A stretch of DNA of 33,294 nucleotides from Bacteroidales bacterium (GCA_017994175.1 JAGOLH010000033.1:1-33294), one strand, 5' to 3'. Positions 23,131-32,656 are shown, counted from the first letter of the stretch. Translations and numbers: made by a program. Notes: generated from the sequence alone by a model not told the origin.

Positions 23131-25833
23131 ATGAGCAAGAGTTACTATTTAATTCATATTTCTATGAAATTCTGTATAAAATCTATTTCGTATAAAATAG
23201 TCATAACGATTGCGGCTACTGCGTCGTTATTATTGAATGGGACAGTTTTTGCACAAAATTCTTACGACGTAGCACTCAGCGGTATTGAATGCCCAAACGG
23301 ACAGTATATGTCCGATGAAGCATTGCAGTATCCTTATGTAATTGTCGAAAACATAGGGCAGGAGACGATAAATTCAATTGATGTGTATTACCGCATCGAT
23401 GAAGGTGACGCCGTATTGCGGCACGTTGCACCTATAATACTGAATCAGGGAGAAACCAGAAATGTTATTTTCCCGCAAATAACACTACCCGATGGCATGC
23501 ATACTTTTACTGCATGGGTAGAGCTCGACGAAGGGCTTAGTGATGAAAACACAGAAAATAATACGCTTTCATGTAGCTTTATTGTTGCTGGCGGCGACAT
23601 TGCTATCCTGAATATCATAAGCCCGAATAATGATATTTGCGGGTTGGATAGTATTTACCCCACGGTAAACATAAAAAATGTCGGGGCTATAGATGTTGAA
23701 TCCTTTGTTGTCGATTTTTCAATGAACGAAGTTATTGTACAAAGTATAACCTGGACGGGTAGCCTTACTCCCAACGCCATTGCGCAGGTTGTTTTCGATG
23801 GTGTTTTCCCGACAAACGGTGAATATTATATCGAGTTTTTAGCTCATTCTCCAAATGAAAGCGTGGATGCAAATATGGTTGACAATTCAGCGCAAACAAC
23901 GCTGGAGATGTCAGCAGGCAATTTGATTGAAGTTACCATTCAAACTGACCAATGGGGTATGCAAAATTCTTTCGAAATTATTAACGCCGTAGGAGACGCT
24001 GTTTTATTTGATGGGCCTTTGGCCACCAACAGTTTGCTACAGTATAGCATTTGCTTACCTCCCGGCAACTATGTCTTTATTATTTACGATAGTAATGGCA
24101 ACGGTATGTGTATTGGTCCCCAAAGTGGTTATTACATTGTTGAAAATGCCACTACCGGTGAGCAGATTGCCAGTGATTGCGATTTTCAGGATCAGGCAGA
24201 ATACCCCTTCACAATTATTCAACCCAATAGCCCACCTGTAGCTTCGTTCAACTACGATCAATTATTCAATTGCTCCGGATATATTCAGTTCACAAATACA
24301 ACGGTTTCAGATGTTCCGGTTTTGTCATATTTTTGGAATTTTGGCGACGGCAGTACTTCCGGCGAAGAATCACCCATACACGTTTACGCAGAAAGCGGTA
24401 ATTATACCGTAAGCCTAACTTCAACAAATCAGTTCGGAAGTAATACTTTTTCATGTTCCAACTGTGTTCCGGTTAATGTAAACGATGGTCCGGAGGTTTT
24501 TGATGGATATAGTTGCGGACCGGGGGATGTAAGCTTATCGGTACAATCTTCCGAAGGCCAGGTAAAGTGGTATCATTCACAGGCTGAATTAGAAGCATTT
24601 CATACCGGTGAAGCATATTTGGCTGAGGGTTTAAATGAAACTACTGTTTATTATGTTGAACAGATTACCGGAAACGAACACGAATACTTTGGGATGTTTG
24701 ATAATACTGGTCCCGGCGGTTATTTTGGGTGGAATATTGACCGTAGGTTGTATTTCGATGCCATTGATGATGTGACAATCGTGTCGGCAAAAGTATATGC
24801 TCAGGGTACAGCAAACCGTACATTTCGTTTATACGACAGTAATGATGAGCTTCTCGATCAGAAAACCGTAAATATCCCCGCCGGTGAAAGCAGAATAGAC
24901 CTTGGGTTTGAATTACCTGAAGGTTCGGGCTATGCAATTTCTGTTTCGATGCAGAATAACCTGGCTTACACAGGTGATTATGATGGTCCCAGCTACCCAT
25001 ATCCTTATGTGATTAATGGTTTGATTTCGTTAACCGGAAACAATTATTCCGACTCGTTTTACTATTTTCTTTACGATATCGAAGTATATGCCGGTTTCGA
25101 AGACCAGTGCTTCAGTGGCCGTGTTCCTGTTACCGCTTACATACAGTATCCTAACCCGGAACTGCCATCAGTATGGTTATGTTGTCAGGGCAACGAATGT
25201 GAAATATCCGCTGCAGCGGGATTCGAAACTTATCACTGGTCGAATGGCAGCTACAATCAAAGTGTGATAGTTACTCAGGAAACGTCGTATTCTGTTACTG
25301 TTACCGATGAGTTTGGTTGCCCTGGGTCGGCTTCAACCTTGATGCAGTTTAATGAGCCCGGTACTATTGATGTGGAGTCGCACGTTTCGAGTGGTCCTGG
25401 TGTGGCAGATGGCTGGGCGGTTGTAACTGTTACCGGTGGAACAGCACCCTTTCAGTATGTGTGGAGCAATGGGCAAACAACGCCTACCGCTACCGGATTG
25501 ATGCAGGGAACCTATTCAGTTACGGTAATTGATGCAGCCGGGTGTGAACTTGTGGCAGAGGCTGTGATTATTGTAGGTAGCAGTAATTTATTTGTTTCTG
25601 ATAATATATCGGTATATCCCAATCCTTGCCACAACAGAATTGTTGTGAATACAGGGAACTTCAATGCAAAGGAATTTTGCATTTTCGATATTAGCGGAAA
25701 ATTGATGATTTTATCAGATGCACCGGATCAGTCTTTCGAAATCGAACTTAACGGATTGCCTTCAGGCTTGTATATCATAAGGCTTAAATCGCACGACAAT
25801 AGATACAGTAAGGTAACTTTTATTAAGGATTAA
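23131..25833 (+). CDS. Large T9SS cargo protein with CARDB-like, PKD and SprB-like repeats
   Basis: A signal peptide ends near AATASLLLNGTVFAQ. Two CARDB-like Ig modules follow (about 44-150 and 150-270; SYDVALSGIECPNG, VELDEGLSDENTENNTLSC). A PKD domain covers about 368-450 (SYFWNFGDGSTSGEESPIHVY). A beta-rich region (about 500-690) and a SprB-type repeat (about 743-815; GGTAPFQYVWSNGQTTPTATGL then GTYSVTVIDAAGC) come next. The last ~76 residues are a T9SS type A sorting domain (ISVYPNPCHNRIVV, LPSGLYIIRL). The protein should be exported by the type IX system to the cell surface. I keep 23131 because AGGAG lies eight bases before it; the in-frame ATG at 23164 gives a tighter signal peptide and is a fair alternative. 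No catalytic domain is seen. Confidence 0.9.
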   Translation: MSKSYYLIHISMKFCIKSISYKIVITIAATASLLLNGTVFAQNSYDVALSGIECPNGQYMSDEALQYPYVIVENIGQETINSIDVYYRIDEGDAVLRHVAPIILNQGETRNVIFPQITLPDGMHTFTAWVELDEGLSDENTENNTLSCSFIVAGGDIAILNIISPNNDICGLDSIYPTVNIKNVGAIDVESFVVDFSMNEVIVQSITWTGSLTPNAIAQVVFDGVFPTNGEYYIEFLAHSPNESVDANMVDNSAQTTLEMSAGNLIEVTIQTDQWGMQNSFEIINAVGDAVLFDGPLATNSLLQYSICLPPGNYVFIIYDSNGNGMCIGPQSGYYIVENATTGEQIASDCDFQDQAEYPFTIIQPNSPPVASFNYDQLFNCSGYIQFTNTTVSDVPVLSYFWNFGDGSTSGEESPIHVYAESGNYTVSLTSTNQFGSNTFSCSNCVPVNVNDGPEVFDGYSCGPGDVSLSVQSSEGQVKWYHSQAELEAFHTGEAYLAEGLNETTVYYVEQITGNEHEYFGMFDNTGPGGYFGWNIDRRLYFDAIDDVTIVSAKVYAQGTANRTFRLYDSNDELLDQKTVNIPAGESRIDLGFELPEGSGYAISVSMQNNLAYTGDYDGPSYPYPYVINGLISLTGNNYSDSFYYFLYDIEVYAGFEDQCFSGRVPVTAYIQYPNPELPSVWLCCQGNECEISAAAGFETYHWSNGSYNQSVIVTQETSYSVTVTDEFGCPGSASTLMQFNEPGTIDVESHVSSGPGVADGWAVVTVTGGTAPFQYVWSNGQTTPTATGLMQGTYSVTVIDAAGCELVAEAVIIVGSSNLFVSDNISVYPNPCHNRIVVNTGNFNAKEFCIFDISGKLMILSDAPDQSFEIELNGLPSGLYIIRLKSHDNRYSKVTFIKD

Positions 25834-25848
25834 TCACGTCAATTAGAA

Positions 25849-26631
25849 ATGCCGCGCTATATTATTGAATTTTCGTTCGACGGCAGCGGATACTGCGGTT
25901 GGCAGTTTCAACCCGATTCAAAAACCATTCAGCAAACATTGCAGGAAGCCCTTGGAATGCTGCTCCATGCTAATGTTGAGCTTACAGGTTGCGGCAGAAC
26001 CGACACGGGGGTACATGCCTTGTATTATGCCGCTCACTTTGACTGTGATGCTGATATACAAGAAAATACCCTGACTGAGCGACTTAACAGGTTGCTGAAA
26101 CAGGAGTTTTGTGTATTTTCAGTCCAGCAGGTTGCGGAGGCATTTCATGCGCGTTTCAATGCCCTGCGGCGGGAGTATACCTATTATATATGCAACGGTA
26201 AAACTCCTTTCTTTTCGAAATATTCGTGGGAGTATCATCAGAAGCTCGATCTGCAGCTGATGAATGATGCAGCCGGCTTACTGATTGGGAAGAAGAATTT
26301 TGGTAGTTTTTGCAAACTGCATAGCAACAATAAAACCAATATTTGCGAAGTTTACGTTGCTGAATGGCGATGTTTCGGAATGTTTTATGTATTTACTATT
26401 TCTGCAGATCGTTTTTTAAGGAATATGGTTAGGGCTATTGTTGGGACTCTTGTCGATGTGGGAAGGGGTAGAACAAGTGTTGATGAGTTCAGGACGATTC
26501 TTGCAGCGGAAAATCGGTGTGCCTCAGGCCAGTCGGTACCTGCACGCGGATTATTTCTTACCGATGTTACATACCCGGATGGTGATTTCATTGTCCATAA
26601 AGGTCCGTCTCTTCCCCTGTTGCTGTTATAA
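25849..26631 (+). CDS. truA: tRNA pseudouridine(38-40) synthase
   Basis: TruA isomerises uridines 38-40 in the tRNA anticodon arm. The catalytic aspartate is D52 in GCGRTDTGVHA. The N-terminal FSFDGSGYCGWQFQPDSKTIQQTL, the middle FHARFNALRREYTYYI and the C-terminal FLRNMVRAIVGTLVDVGRG are all typical. The 260-residue length is normal. It begins 15 bases after the T9SS cargo gene and probably shares its transcript. It converges on the GH13 gene with an 18-base gap. Confidence 0.96.
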   Translation: MPRYIIEFSFDGSGYCGWQFQPDSKTIQQTLQEALGMLLHANVELTGCGRTDTGVHALYYAAHFDCDADIQENTLTERLNRLLKQEFCVFSVQQVAEAFHARFNALRREYTYYICNGKTPFFSKYSWEYHQKLDLQLMNDAAGLLIGKKNFGSFCKLHSNNKTNICEVYVAEWRCFGMFYVFTISADRFLRNMVRAIVGTLVDVGRGRTSVDEFRTILAAENRCASGQSVPARGLFLTDVTYPDGDFIVHKGPSLPLLLL

Positions 26632-26649
26632 TATGTATGTGATTGGTGC

Positions 26650-28035
26650 TTAGTTCACTTTTTCGAAAACACGGTATTCCCATGCCTGCATTGCAATATC
26701 TACTTCTTTCCCGATTTCAAACTCCGGGCCCCTGAAATAGTCCTTATACTTTCCGGTGTATGTATCAGGTATAACCAATGTAACTTTTTCCGGTTGATTC
26801 GAAAGATTTACAATAACCCCTATAATGCTTTCTTTTTTACAACGTAAGAAAGCATAGATGTTATGATTGTTCTGATGATTGAAAACAGTAATCATATCTC
26901 CTCCATATGAACCATTCCAAAGACACTCATGCTCGTGTTTCAAATGGTTAAGTGCCCTGAAAAATTTCTGTTTCGAATAATTACCCCAATCAATCTGATC
27001 TTTATCGAAAAACCGTAATGCTCTGTTGAATGCCGACTCCTGACCACTGTAAACCAAAGGCATACCAGGCAGTGTGTAACACAATACGGTGAATGCGTCA
27101 ACGCCATCGCCCAGCCTTTGAAATTCGGTTCCATTCCATGAGTTTTCGTCGTGGTTGGTTATAAATCTCAGACGGAAGGCTTTTGCAGGGAATTTTACTT
27201 TTTCATCTCTGAGCAGACTATCGATTGATTCTGAATTTTTACTGCCTTTTGCAATGTCGTTGAAAGTATGCATCAGTTCCCAGCTATAAGATGCATCGAA
27301 TGATGCAAAATGATGGGCTGGCTCTTCGGCTTCGGCAAGCATAAAAACCGATTTTATTGAATCGAGCTGACTGCGTGCGTCTTCCCAGAAGTCAACCGGA
27401 ACCATCATTGCAACGTCGCAACGGAATCCGTCGATATCAGTTTCCGATACCCAGAATTTCATGGCATCAATCATAGCCTGCCGCATCTGTGGATTATCGT
27501 AGTTCAGGTCGATTACATCCGACCAATCGGGTACAGGTGGTGTAAAATTACCGTTTTCGTCGTGTATAAAATATTCAGGATGATTTTTTGTCCATGTGTT
27601 GTCCCATGCAGCATGGTTTGCAACCCAATCGATAATGACATACATACCCAGGCTGTGTGCCTGTTTTACAAGGTTTCTAAAATCTTCGAGAGTACCAAAG
27701 TCCGGGTTGATTTGGGTATAGTCCTTTATTGAATAGTAGCTGCCCAGGCTGCCTTTTCGGTTCATTTCGCCAATGGGGTTAACCGGCATGAGCCATATTA
27801 TATCCACCCCCATTGCTTGTAAGCGCGGTAAATGATTTGCAAAGGCATTCAGGGTGCCTTCGGGTGTGAAGTTGCGGATGTTAACTTCGTAAATGTTTTT
27901 ATTATTCGTCCATTCCGGCGCAAAAGTTTCGAGTGCTTTTTTATCTTCATTCATTTTAGTTTCTGGTTTTTTTAAAGGTTGATTACACGAAGCTATCAGC
28001 AGTGCAGCAGTAATAATAAAAAACAACCTTTTCAT
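26650..28035 (-). CDS. Alpha-amylase family (GH13) lipoprotein
   Basis: The lipoprotein signal ends in LLIASC (C17), placing the enzyme at a membrane surface. The GH13 (alpha/beta)8 barrel shows all conserved regions: MYVIIDWVANH (region I), DGFRCDVAM with nucleophile D207 (region II), VFMLAEAEE with acid/base E235 (region III) and FITNHDENSW with D296 (region IV). It should cleave alpha-glucans such as maltodextrins. The short length (461) and short C-terminal beta domain fit compact GH13 lipoproteins. It lies 92 bases downstream of a second GH13-like lipoprotein that appears to lack these residues, suggesting a functional pair. Confidence 0.93.
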   Translation of the reverse strand: MKRLFFIITAALLIASCNQPLKKPETKMNEDKKALETFAPEWTNNKNIYEVNIRNFTPEGTLNAFANHLPRLQAMGVDIIWLMPVNPIGEMNRKGSLGSYYSIKDYTQINPDFGTLEDFRNLVKQAHSLGMYVIIDWVANHAAWDNTWTKNHPEYFIHDENGNFTPPVPDWSDVIDLNYDNPQMRQAMIDAMKFWVSETDIDGFRCDVAMMVPVDFWEDARSQLDSIKSVFMLAEAEEPAHHFASFDASYSWELMHTFNDIAKGSKNSESIDSLLRDEKVKFPAKAFRLRFITNHDENSWNGTEFQRLGDGVDAFTVLCYTLPGMPLVYSGQESAFNRALRFFDKDQIDWGNYSKQKFFRALNHLKHEHECLWNGSYGGDMITVFNHQNNHNIYAFLRCKKESIIGVIVNLSNQPEKVTLVIPDTYTGKYKDYFRGPEFEIGKEVDIAMQAWEYRVFEKVN

Positions 28036-28127
28036 TTGTAAATATTTTTTATTGGACTAAGGGAATCTTGCATAGATTAATATTCATCTTGGCCGGTGAT
28101 ATTATTATCATGCTCGACTTCATGGTA

Positions 28128-30017
28128 CTATTTATTCTTTGAGGTTAATATTTCGAAGCTATAGGCAGGTATCTCCATTCTTACATAAAAATCTTCCTGT
28201 TTTATAAGGCTTGCAAAGTGGTTGGAAAACCGTGTCGAACTCTGAATATCAGTAAGGTTAACTCCGAGCATCTGGGTAAATGGGGTTTTGTTAAACGCAA
28301 CAATTACAATGTTATTTAAGTATTTTCGTTGATAAATCAGGTACGATTTGTTGCATTCCAGAATTTTTATTTCCCCGTAAAACAATGCAATATTGTTTTT
28401 GCGGATTTGCAGTAATTTCAAAAAAACCAAAAGCTGCTCCTTTTCTGTTGGCGAAAGGTTCGATTGCTCGATGTCGTTTAATGCACTACATAGGCTTTCC
28501 GTTTTACTTCCCAACAACAAACAGGGAATTCCCGGAATAGTAAACTGGAAAGCAATATACTGCATCCATTTTTTGTTTATATATTCTCCCCGCTGCTGCG
28601 CGGTTGCAATTGCCGAATCCGATCCGATATTATAAATCTGACCATGGAATCCTTGTGTAAGTGGGTCTTCTACAAGGTTGCCAAGCAAATGCAAGTCGCC
28701 AAACGTACGTGATGAATATCTCATTGCCTGTGCCAGGCCATCGAATGATAGAGTATCGTTGGCAAATATGCTATTCGCAATATAATTCAACTTTCTATTG
28801 AAATATGTTTCTCCAAAATTTTTAACATAGTAAGCCGTAATTCCTGATTTAGTGCATTCCTGATTGAGCTTTTCGAAAGAAGTAGTATTTTTATCCGATT
28901 TTCTCATCTCAATAAATGGCATAAGGGAGCTTGTTTTGTTACCGGTCTTGCCTAATGATTTCGTTGGTATATAATCGTTTGTGTAAGGCAATTCGCTGAT
29001 GCACAAAGAATTAATTCCCAATTTACTAAATATGTGTTTTGAAATCATGCTGTCCAATATTTCAACCGAGGGCTCAACCATATCCGATGCAAGCATAATG
29101 TTACTGTGAGGGAATGAACTGTTCAATGCTGTAGCTGTGTTTACTGCTTTCCCGTGTACCAATGGAATCACCAGTTCGTTCGAAATGCCATTTTTGTTAT
29201 AACCGTAAACCCGAATGTGGGAAGTATTGATTTTTTCTGCCACAGGGGGAGTTGAGAAATAATAATTGTAGCCTTCCACCTTTTTTAGATCCAACGGCAA
29301 CCTCATGTTTTGCCAAAAAATAAAGTACTCGACCAGAACCTGAGTGCTAGTTATGCATATTTCATCCTCCTCAATTGATTTAATACTAATCGAGGGTGCT
29401 TTATCACTCTTATCAGGAATCTTTTTTATGTAATTATAGCCGCCTGCCTCATTCTTCACCGAATCTTTCACCTTCATACTGGAAAGATTGTATTTTCCGT
29501 CACCCACAATGCGATACTCATAACGCCCCGGTTCAAGATACAAGTAATGCGACCATGAGTATCCCTGATATATCATGGGGAGTTCATCAGTATTCCAGTT
29601 ATTGAAGTCTCCTGTCAGAGTTACTTTATTGAAAGTATTGTTTTTAATAACTTCAGTGGTGAAAGTAGCTTTCGTCAGTGGGGCTTTTTTGCAGAGAACA
29701 GAATAGCAATATCCTTCAATCCAGAATTTAAGCTCAGTCAAAGGTTTTATTGAATCAAAATCAATATCGAGGTAAATCTCTTGCAAATCAGGTGATATGC
29801 TAAAATATTTAGGCATCGAAAACTGTACAGAATCGAGTATTGACAAATCGGTAATATAGTTTTGGGTGTAGATTGTGTTTTGATTGGGATACAACACGAT
29901 TGGAGCTTTCAGCTCGGGAATTTTGTCGTATGTGTAGTTGTCGCTGGTTTTATTACCCTTACAGCCCACAATAATTATGAGCAAAACGAATACTGTAATT
30001 TGATGTAAACGATTCAT
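28128..30017 (-). CDS. GH13-like lipoprotein with CBM48-like module and apparently no catalytic residues
   Basis: A lipoprotein signal ends in LLIIIVGC (C19). A CBM48/AMPK-type module (about 115-185) is marked by KVTLTGDFNNWNTDELPM and YLYLEPGRYEYRIVGDGKY. The following region (about 300-520) resembles a decayed GH13 barrel: its IPGIPCLLLGSKTES matches the LPGMPLVYSGQES stretch of the neighbouring amylase, and LQIRKNNIALFYGEIK matches the start of the GH13 C-terminal domain. I cannot find the region II Asp, region III Glu or region IV NHD motif, so it is probably a glycan-binding pseudoenzyme. I start at 30017 because GAAGGGAAA lies just upstream and the longer in-frame start at 30131 would overlap the kinase gene and hide the lipoprotein signal. 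It starts 13 bases after the kinase stop. Confidence 0.78.
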   Translation of the reverse strand: MNRLHQITVFVLLIIIVGCKGNKTSDNYTYDKIPELKAPIVLYPNQNTIYTQNYITDLSILDSVQFSMPKYFSISPDLQEIYLDIDFDSIKPLTELKFWIEGYCYSVLCKKAPLTKATFTTEVIKNNTFNKVTLTGDFNNWNTDELPMIYQGYSWSHYLYLEPGRYEYRIVGDGKYNLSSMKVKDSVKNEAGGYNYIKKIPDKSDKAPSISIKSIEEDEICITSTQVLVEYFIFWQNMRLPLDLKKVEGYNYYFSTPPVAEKINTSHIRVYGYNKNGISNELVIPLVHGKAVNTATALNSSFPHSNIMLASDMVEPSVEILDSMISKHIFSKLGINSLCISELPYTNDYIPTKSLGKTGNKTSSLMPFIEMRKSDKNTTSFEKLNQECTKSGITAYYVKNFGETYFNRKLNYIANSIFANDTLSFDGLAQAMRYSSRTFGDLHLLGNLVEDPLTQGFHGQIYNIGSDSAIATAQQRGEYINKKWMQYIAFQFTIPGIPCLLLGSKTESLCSALNDIEQSNLSPTEKEQLLVFLKLLQIRKNNIALFYGEIKILECNKSYLIYQRKYLNNIVIVAFNKTPFTQMLGVNLTDIQSSTRFSNHFASLIKQEDFYVRMEIPAYSFEILTSKNK

Positions 30018-30030
30018 ATGTTTCCCTTCA

Positions 30031-30672
30031 TTATAATGCCTTTTCAACAACAGTGTAATCTTTCTGAATAATGTAGTGTGCCATTTTTTTAAGTGTAATA
30101 ACTTCCTGATGTTCCCGCTCCAGCACAGCAAACCGAAAGTCGTTTGCAGGCTCCTTTCCGCGGTCGGTCTGGGCTTTTTTTGTTTCGTGATACGTAAGGT
30201 CTATAAAAACACCAATATCAATACCTTTTGCATTGAGGGCATATAAACCATCGATAATTAGAAAATCGATCTTCGAAAAATCGGTTATCAGTCTGTCAGG
30301 CTCGTCGGGTACAATATCAATGCATGGCATTTCTGAAATGCGGCTGTGCCTGAAGTCATCGATATTTTTATTCAGGGTCTCCCAATCGATCTCATGCATG
30401 CCTACAGCTCCAAACCCGTGTTGCTTACGCCATTCGGTCCGCTGATGTGGGTGAATGCGGTAATAATTATCGGAATGAATGATTTTGGTTCGGATGGCAT
30501 GTTCTTTTACTAAGCTTTTGCCAATGCAATGTGCCAACTCCGATTTTCCGCTGCCCGACTCACCCGAAATTGCCATCACCATTTTGGGGTGATACGATTT
30601 CATGATTAACGCAACAAGCTCCTGAGCTGCAACACGGTGTTTATCAGTGATTAAAAGTACATCTCCCAGCAT
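30031..30672 (-). CDS. Uridine kinase-like P-loop kinase
   Basis: The 213-residue protein has a Walker A loop GESGSGKS at 37-44, then KIIHSDNYYRIHP, which corresponds to the substrate aspartate region of uridine kinase / phosphoribulokinase proteins. FLIIDGLYAL is the Walker B-like strand, and a basic LID-like RGKEP follows. In this superfamily the enzyme phosphorylates a nucleoside or sugar using ATP. The N-terminal ~30 residues before the P-loop are longer than in classical Udk. It is the first gene before the GH13-like lipoprotein, 13 bases apart, so the two are likely one operon. The real substrate is uncertain. Confidence 0.78.
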   Translation of the reverse strand: MLGDVLLITDKHRVAAQELVALIMKSYHPKMVMAISGESGSGKSELAHCIGKSLVKEHAIRTKIIHSDNYYRIHPHQRTEWRKQHGFGAVGMHEIDWETLNKNIDDFRHSRISEMPCIDIVPDEPDRLITDFSKIDFLIIDGLYALNAKGIDIGVFIDLTYHETKKAQTDRGKEPANDFRFAVLEREHQEVITLKKMAHYIIQKDYTVVEKAL

Positions 30673-30779
30673 GCTCCTAATTTTGCACGAAATTTATGAA
30701 ACAAAATCAACATAACAAAACAAACTGAACTGCCATGTGGTTTATTTTCTCCGTTATTGCCATCGGCATCGGGCAAACT

Positions 30780-31280
30780 TCATTTGATATTGCGGGTAAT
30801 ACCATCAACCAGTTTGTCTGTTGCAATCCCATTTCTGATAACTGCTGCAGGGAGATGGTTTTAATAAATATATCCTGCTTTTTCAAGAACTTTAATCGAT
30901 GCCGGGTTGTTCGAAAAAGGGGTGGCAAATATCCGTCCGATCTGAAACTGCCCGAACGCCATTGCTGTTATTGCTTTTACTGCATCCGTGACAATTCCTT
31001 TGCCGTGATACACTTCGGCAAGCCAATAACCCATTTCAGCATTTTTAATGTCGTTGTTTGTTTGAATATGCAGCCCGATACTACCTGCAAGCCTCCCACC
31101 AATTTCGATTGCAAAATATTTTATCGATTCACTGCTATTAGCAAACTCAATGAATTTTTACCATTTCTCAATGCCGCCGGGAACGCTGTCTGACATGTAA
31201 TTCGAAATGTTTTTATTGTTGGCAGCACGGTAAGCACATTCTGCATCAGCAGTTGTTAGCGTTCTGAGTTTAAATTTCAT
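30780..31280 (-). pseudogene. Broken GNAT-family (RimJ/RimL-like) N-acetyltransferase
   Basis: One reading frame on the minus strand runs from an ATG at 31280 to a TGA at 30780-30782 (166 codons). It translates as a recognisable GNAT acetyltransferase: MKFKLRTLTTADAECAYRAA, then AEMGYWLAEVYHGKGIVTDA (the acetyl-CoA loop region), then FATPFSNNPASIKVLEKAGY. Two in-frame TAA codons interrupt it, at 31158-31160 (codon 41, after GGIEKW) and 30861-30863 (codon 140, after AGYIY). No frameshift is needed, so decay is recent or the stops are sequencing errors. Such proteins acetylate N termini or small substrates. The opposite-strand open frame across it is a shadow. Confidence 0.85.
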
Positions 31281-31405
31281 TTATTTAAGTACTGTATTTT
31301 AATCTGCAAAAATTACTGAATTTTACGATACAATAAGAGTTTTTGTATTGGTTAATAGTTGATAATTTACTGCCCTAGGTCATAATTTTTATTGTTTTAT
31401 ATTTT

Positions 31406-31413
31406 TACCTTTG
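31406..31413 (+). promoter_or_regulatory. -7 box candidate for gcvT
   Basis: TACCTTTG matches TAnnTTTG and lies 36 bases before the gcvT ATG. A TTG at 31392-31394 is only 11 bases upstream, too close for the usual spacer, so just the -7 element is supported. The rest of 31281-31405 is AT-rich and holds nothing else I can identify. Confidence 0.45.
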
Positions 31414-31449
31414 TTGCCATTAGAATATAAAACGTAAAATTCCATAGTA

Positions 31450-32571
31450 ATGAAAAGAACTGCATTTACACATTTCCACGAAGCATTGGGCGCAAAAATG
31501 TCGCCTTTCTGTGGCTTTAACATGCCGATTGAATATACCGGCATAAACGATGAACATATTACCTGCCGCGAAAAACTTGGTGTTTTCGACGTGTCGCATA
31601 TGGGTGAGTTTTGGGTGAAAGGACCGAAAGCTGCTGCCTTTATTCAGAAAGTAACCACCAACGATGTGTATGCCCTTACCGATGGCAAGGTGCAATACAG
31701 TTGCTTTCCCAACGAACAGGGTGGAATTATCGATGACCTTCTTGTATATCGGTTCAAAGCAGATAGTTATATGTTGGTAGTGAATGCTGCCAATGTTGAT
31801 AAAGACTGGGTATGGTGCCTGAAAGTAGCCCGTGAAATGGGCCTTACTATTGGTGATGAATTAAAAAATATAAGCGACGATATCTGTCAGCTAGCCGTAC
31901 AGGGACCTTATGCCTTGAAAGCGATGCAAAAACTTACCGATGCCAATGTGATTGATATGGAATACTACACCGTGCAAACCTGCAAATTTGCCGGGATTGA
32001 TGAGGTGATTTTTGCCACTACCGGATATACAGGAGCCGGAGGATGCGAAATATATGCATACAACAAAGATGCTGACAAACTTTGGAATGCGGTTATGGAA
32101 GCCGGTGCTGAATATGGTATCAAACCAATTGGTTTGGGAGCACGCGACACCTTGCGTCTCGAAATGGGTTTCTGCCTCTATGGACACGATATCAACGATG
32201 AAACCTCACCCATCGAAGCAGGCTTGGGCTGGATAACCAAATTTGTTGATGGAAACAATTTTACCATGCGTCCGTATCATGAAAAGCTCAAAAATGAAGG
32301 TGTAATAAAACGCCTCTGCGGGTTTGAAATGATAGACCGTGGTATTCCACGTCAGCATTATCATGTGTACGATGCACAAGGAAACCTGATTGGCGAAGTT
32401 ACTTCGGGAACCATATCCCCGATGATGAAAATCGGAATCGGAATGGCCTATCTCAATAAGGGATTCTGGAAAGAAGGCACTGAGATTTTTATTGATATCC
32501 GCGATAAACATCTGAAGGCAAAAGTGGTGAAAATGCCAATGTTTAAAGGACAGATACCTATGGTTAAATAA
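31450..32571 (+). CDS. gcvT: Glycine cleavage system T protein (aminomethyltransferase)
   Basis: GcvT takes the aminomethyl group from lipoylated H protein and gives methylene-tetrahydrofolate and ammonia. The protein is 373 residues, the normal length. Family marks are [20 protein letters not shown] residues near the N terminus (here [16 protein letters not shown]), [35 protein letters not shown], the folate-site [11 protein letters not shown], and later [33 protein letters not shown] and EVTSGTISP. No other glycine-cleavage gene is in the window, which is usual where gcvT stands apart. A strong terminator follows 20 bases after the stop. Confidence 0.97.
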   Translation: MKRTAFTHFHEALGAKMSPFCGFNMPIEYTGINDEHITCREKLGVFDVSHMGEFWVKGPKAAAFIQKVTTNDVYALTDGKVQYSCFPNEQGGIIDDLLVYRFKADSYMLVVNAANVDKDWVWCLKVAREMGLTIGDELKNISDDICQLAVQGPYALKAMQKLTDANVIDMEYYTVQTCKFAGIDEVIFATTGYTGAGGCEIYAYNKDADKLWNAVMEAGAEYGIKPIGLGARDTLRLEMGFCLYGHDINDETSPIEAGLGWITKFVDGNNFTMRPYHEKLKNEGVIKRLCGFEMIDRGIPRQHYHVYDAQGNLIGEVTSGTISPMMKIGIGMAYLNKGFWKEGTEIFIDIRDKHLKAKVVKMPMFKGQIPMVK

Positions 32572-32590
32572 ACAAACAATTAATATTTAT

Positions 32591-32621
32591 GAAAGCCATT
32601 GTTGTTACAGCAGTGGCTTTC
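32591..32621 (+). terminator. Intrinsic terminator of gcvT
   Basis: GAAAGCCA (32591-32598) pairs exactly with TGGCTTTC (32614-32621) around a 15-base loop, and TTGTTTTA follows. Confidence 0.75.
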
Positions 32622-32656
32622 TTGTTTTAAACGCAATTTTCTGTTATTTTTACCCA

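Noticed and set aside
30018..30131. Longer N terminus for the GH13-like lipoprotein
   Set aside because: It would overlap the kinase gene by about 100 bases and bury the lipoprotein signal; a ribosome-binding-like GAAGGGAAA precedes the ATG at 30017.
30735..31193. 152-codon plus-strand open frame
   Set aside because: Cysteine-rich, no family pattern, and it lies opposite the clearly recognisable GNAT pseudogene.
31281..31449. Riboswitch upstream of gcvT
   Set aside because: Glycine riboswitches can precede gcv genes in other phyla, but this AT-rich gap shows no paired aptamer structure I can identify.
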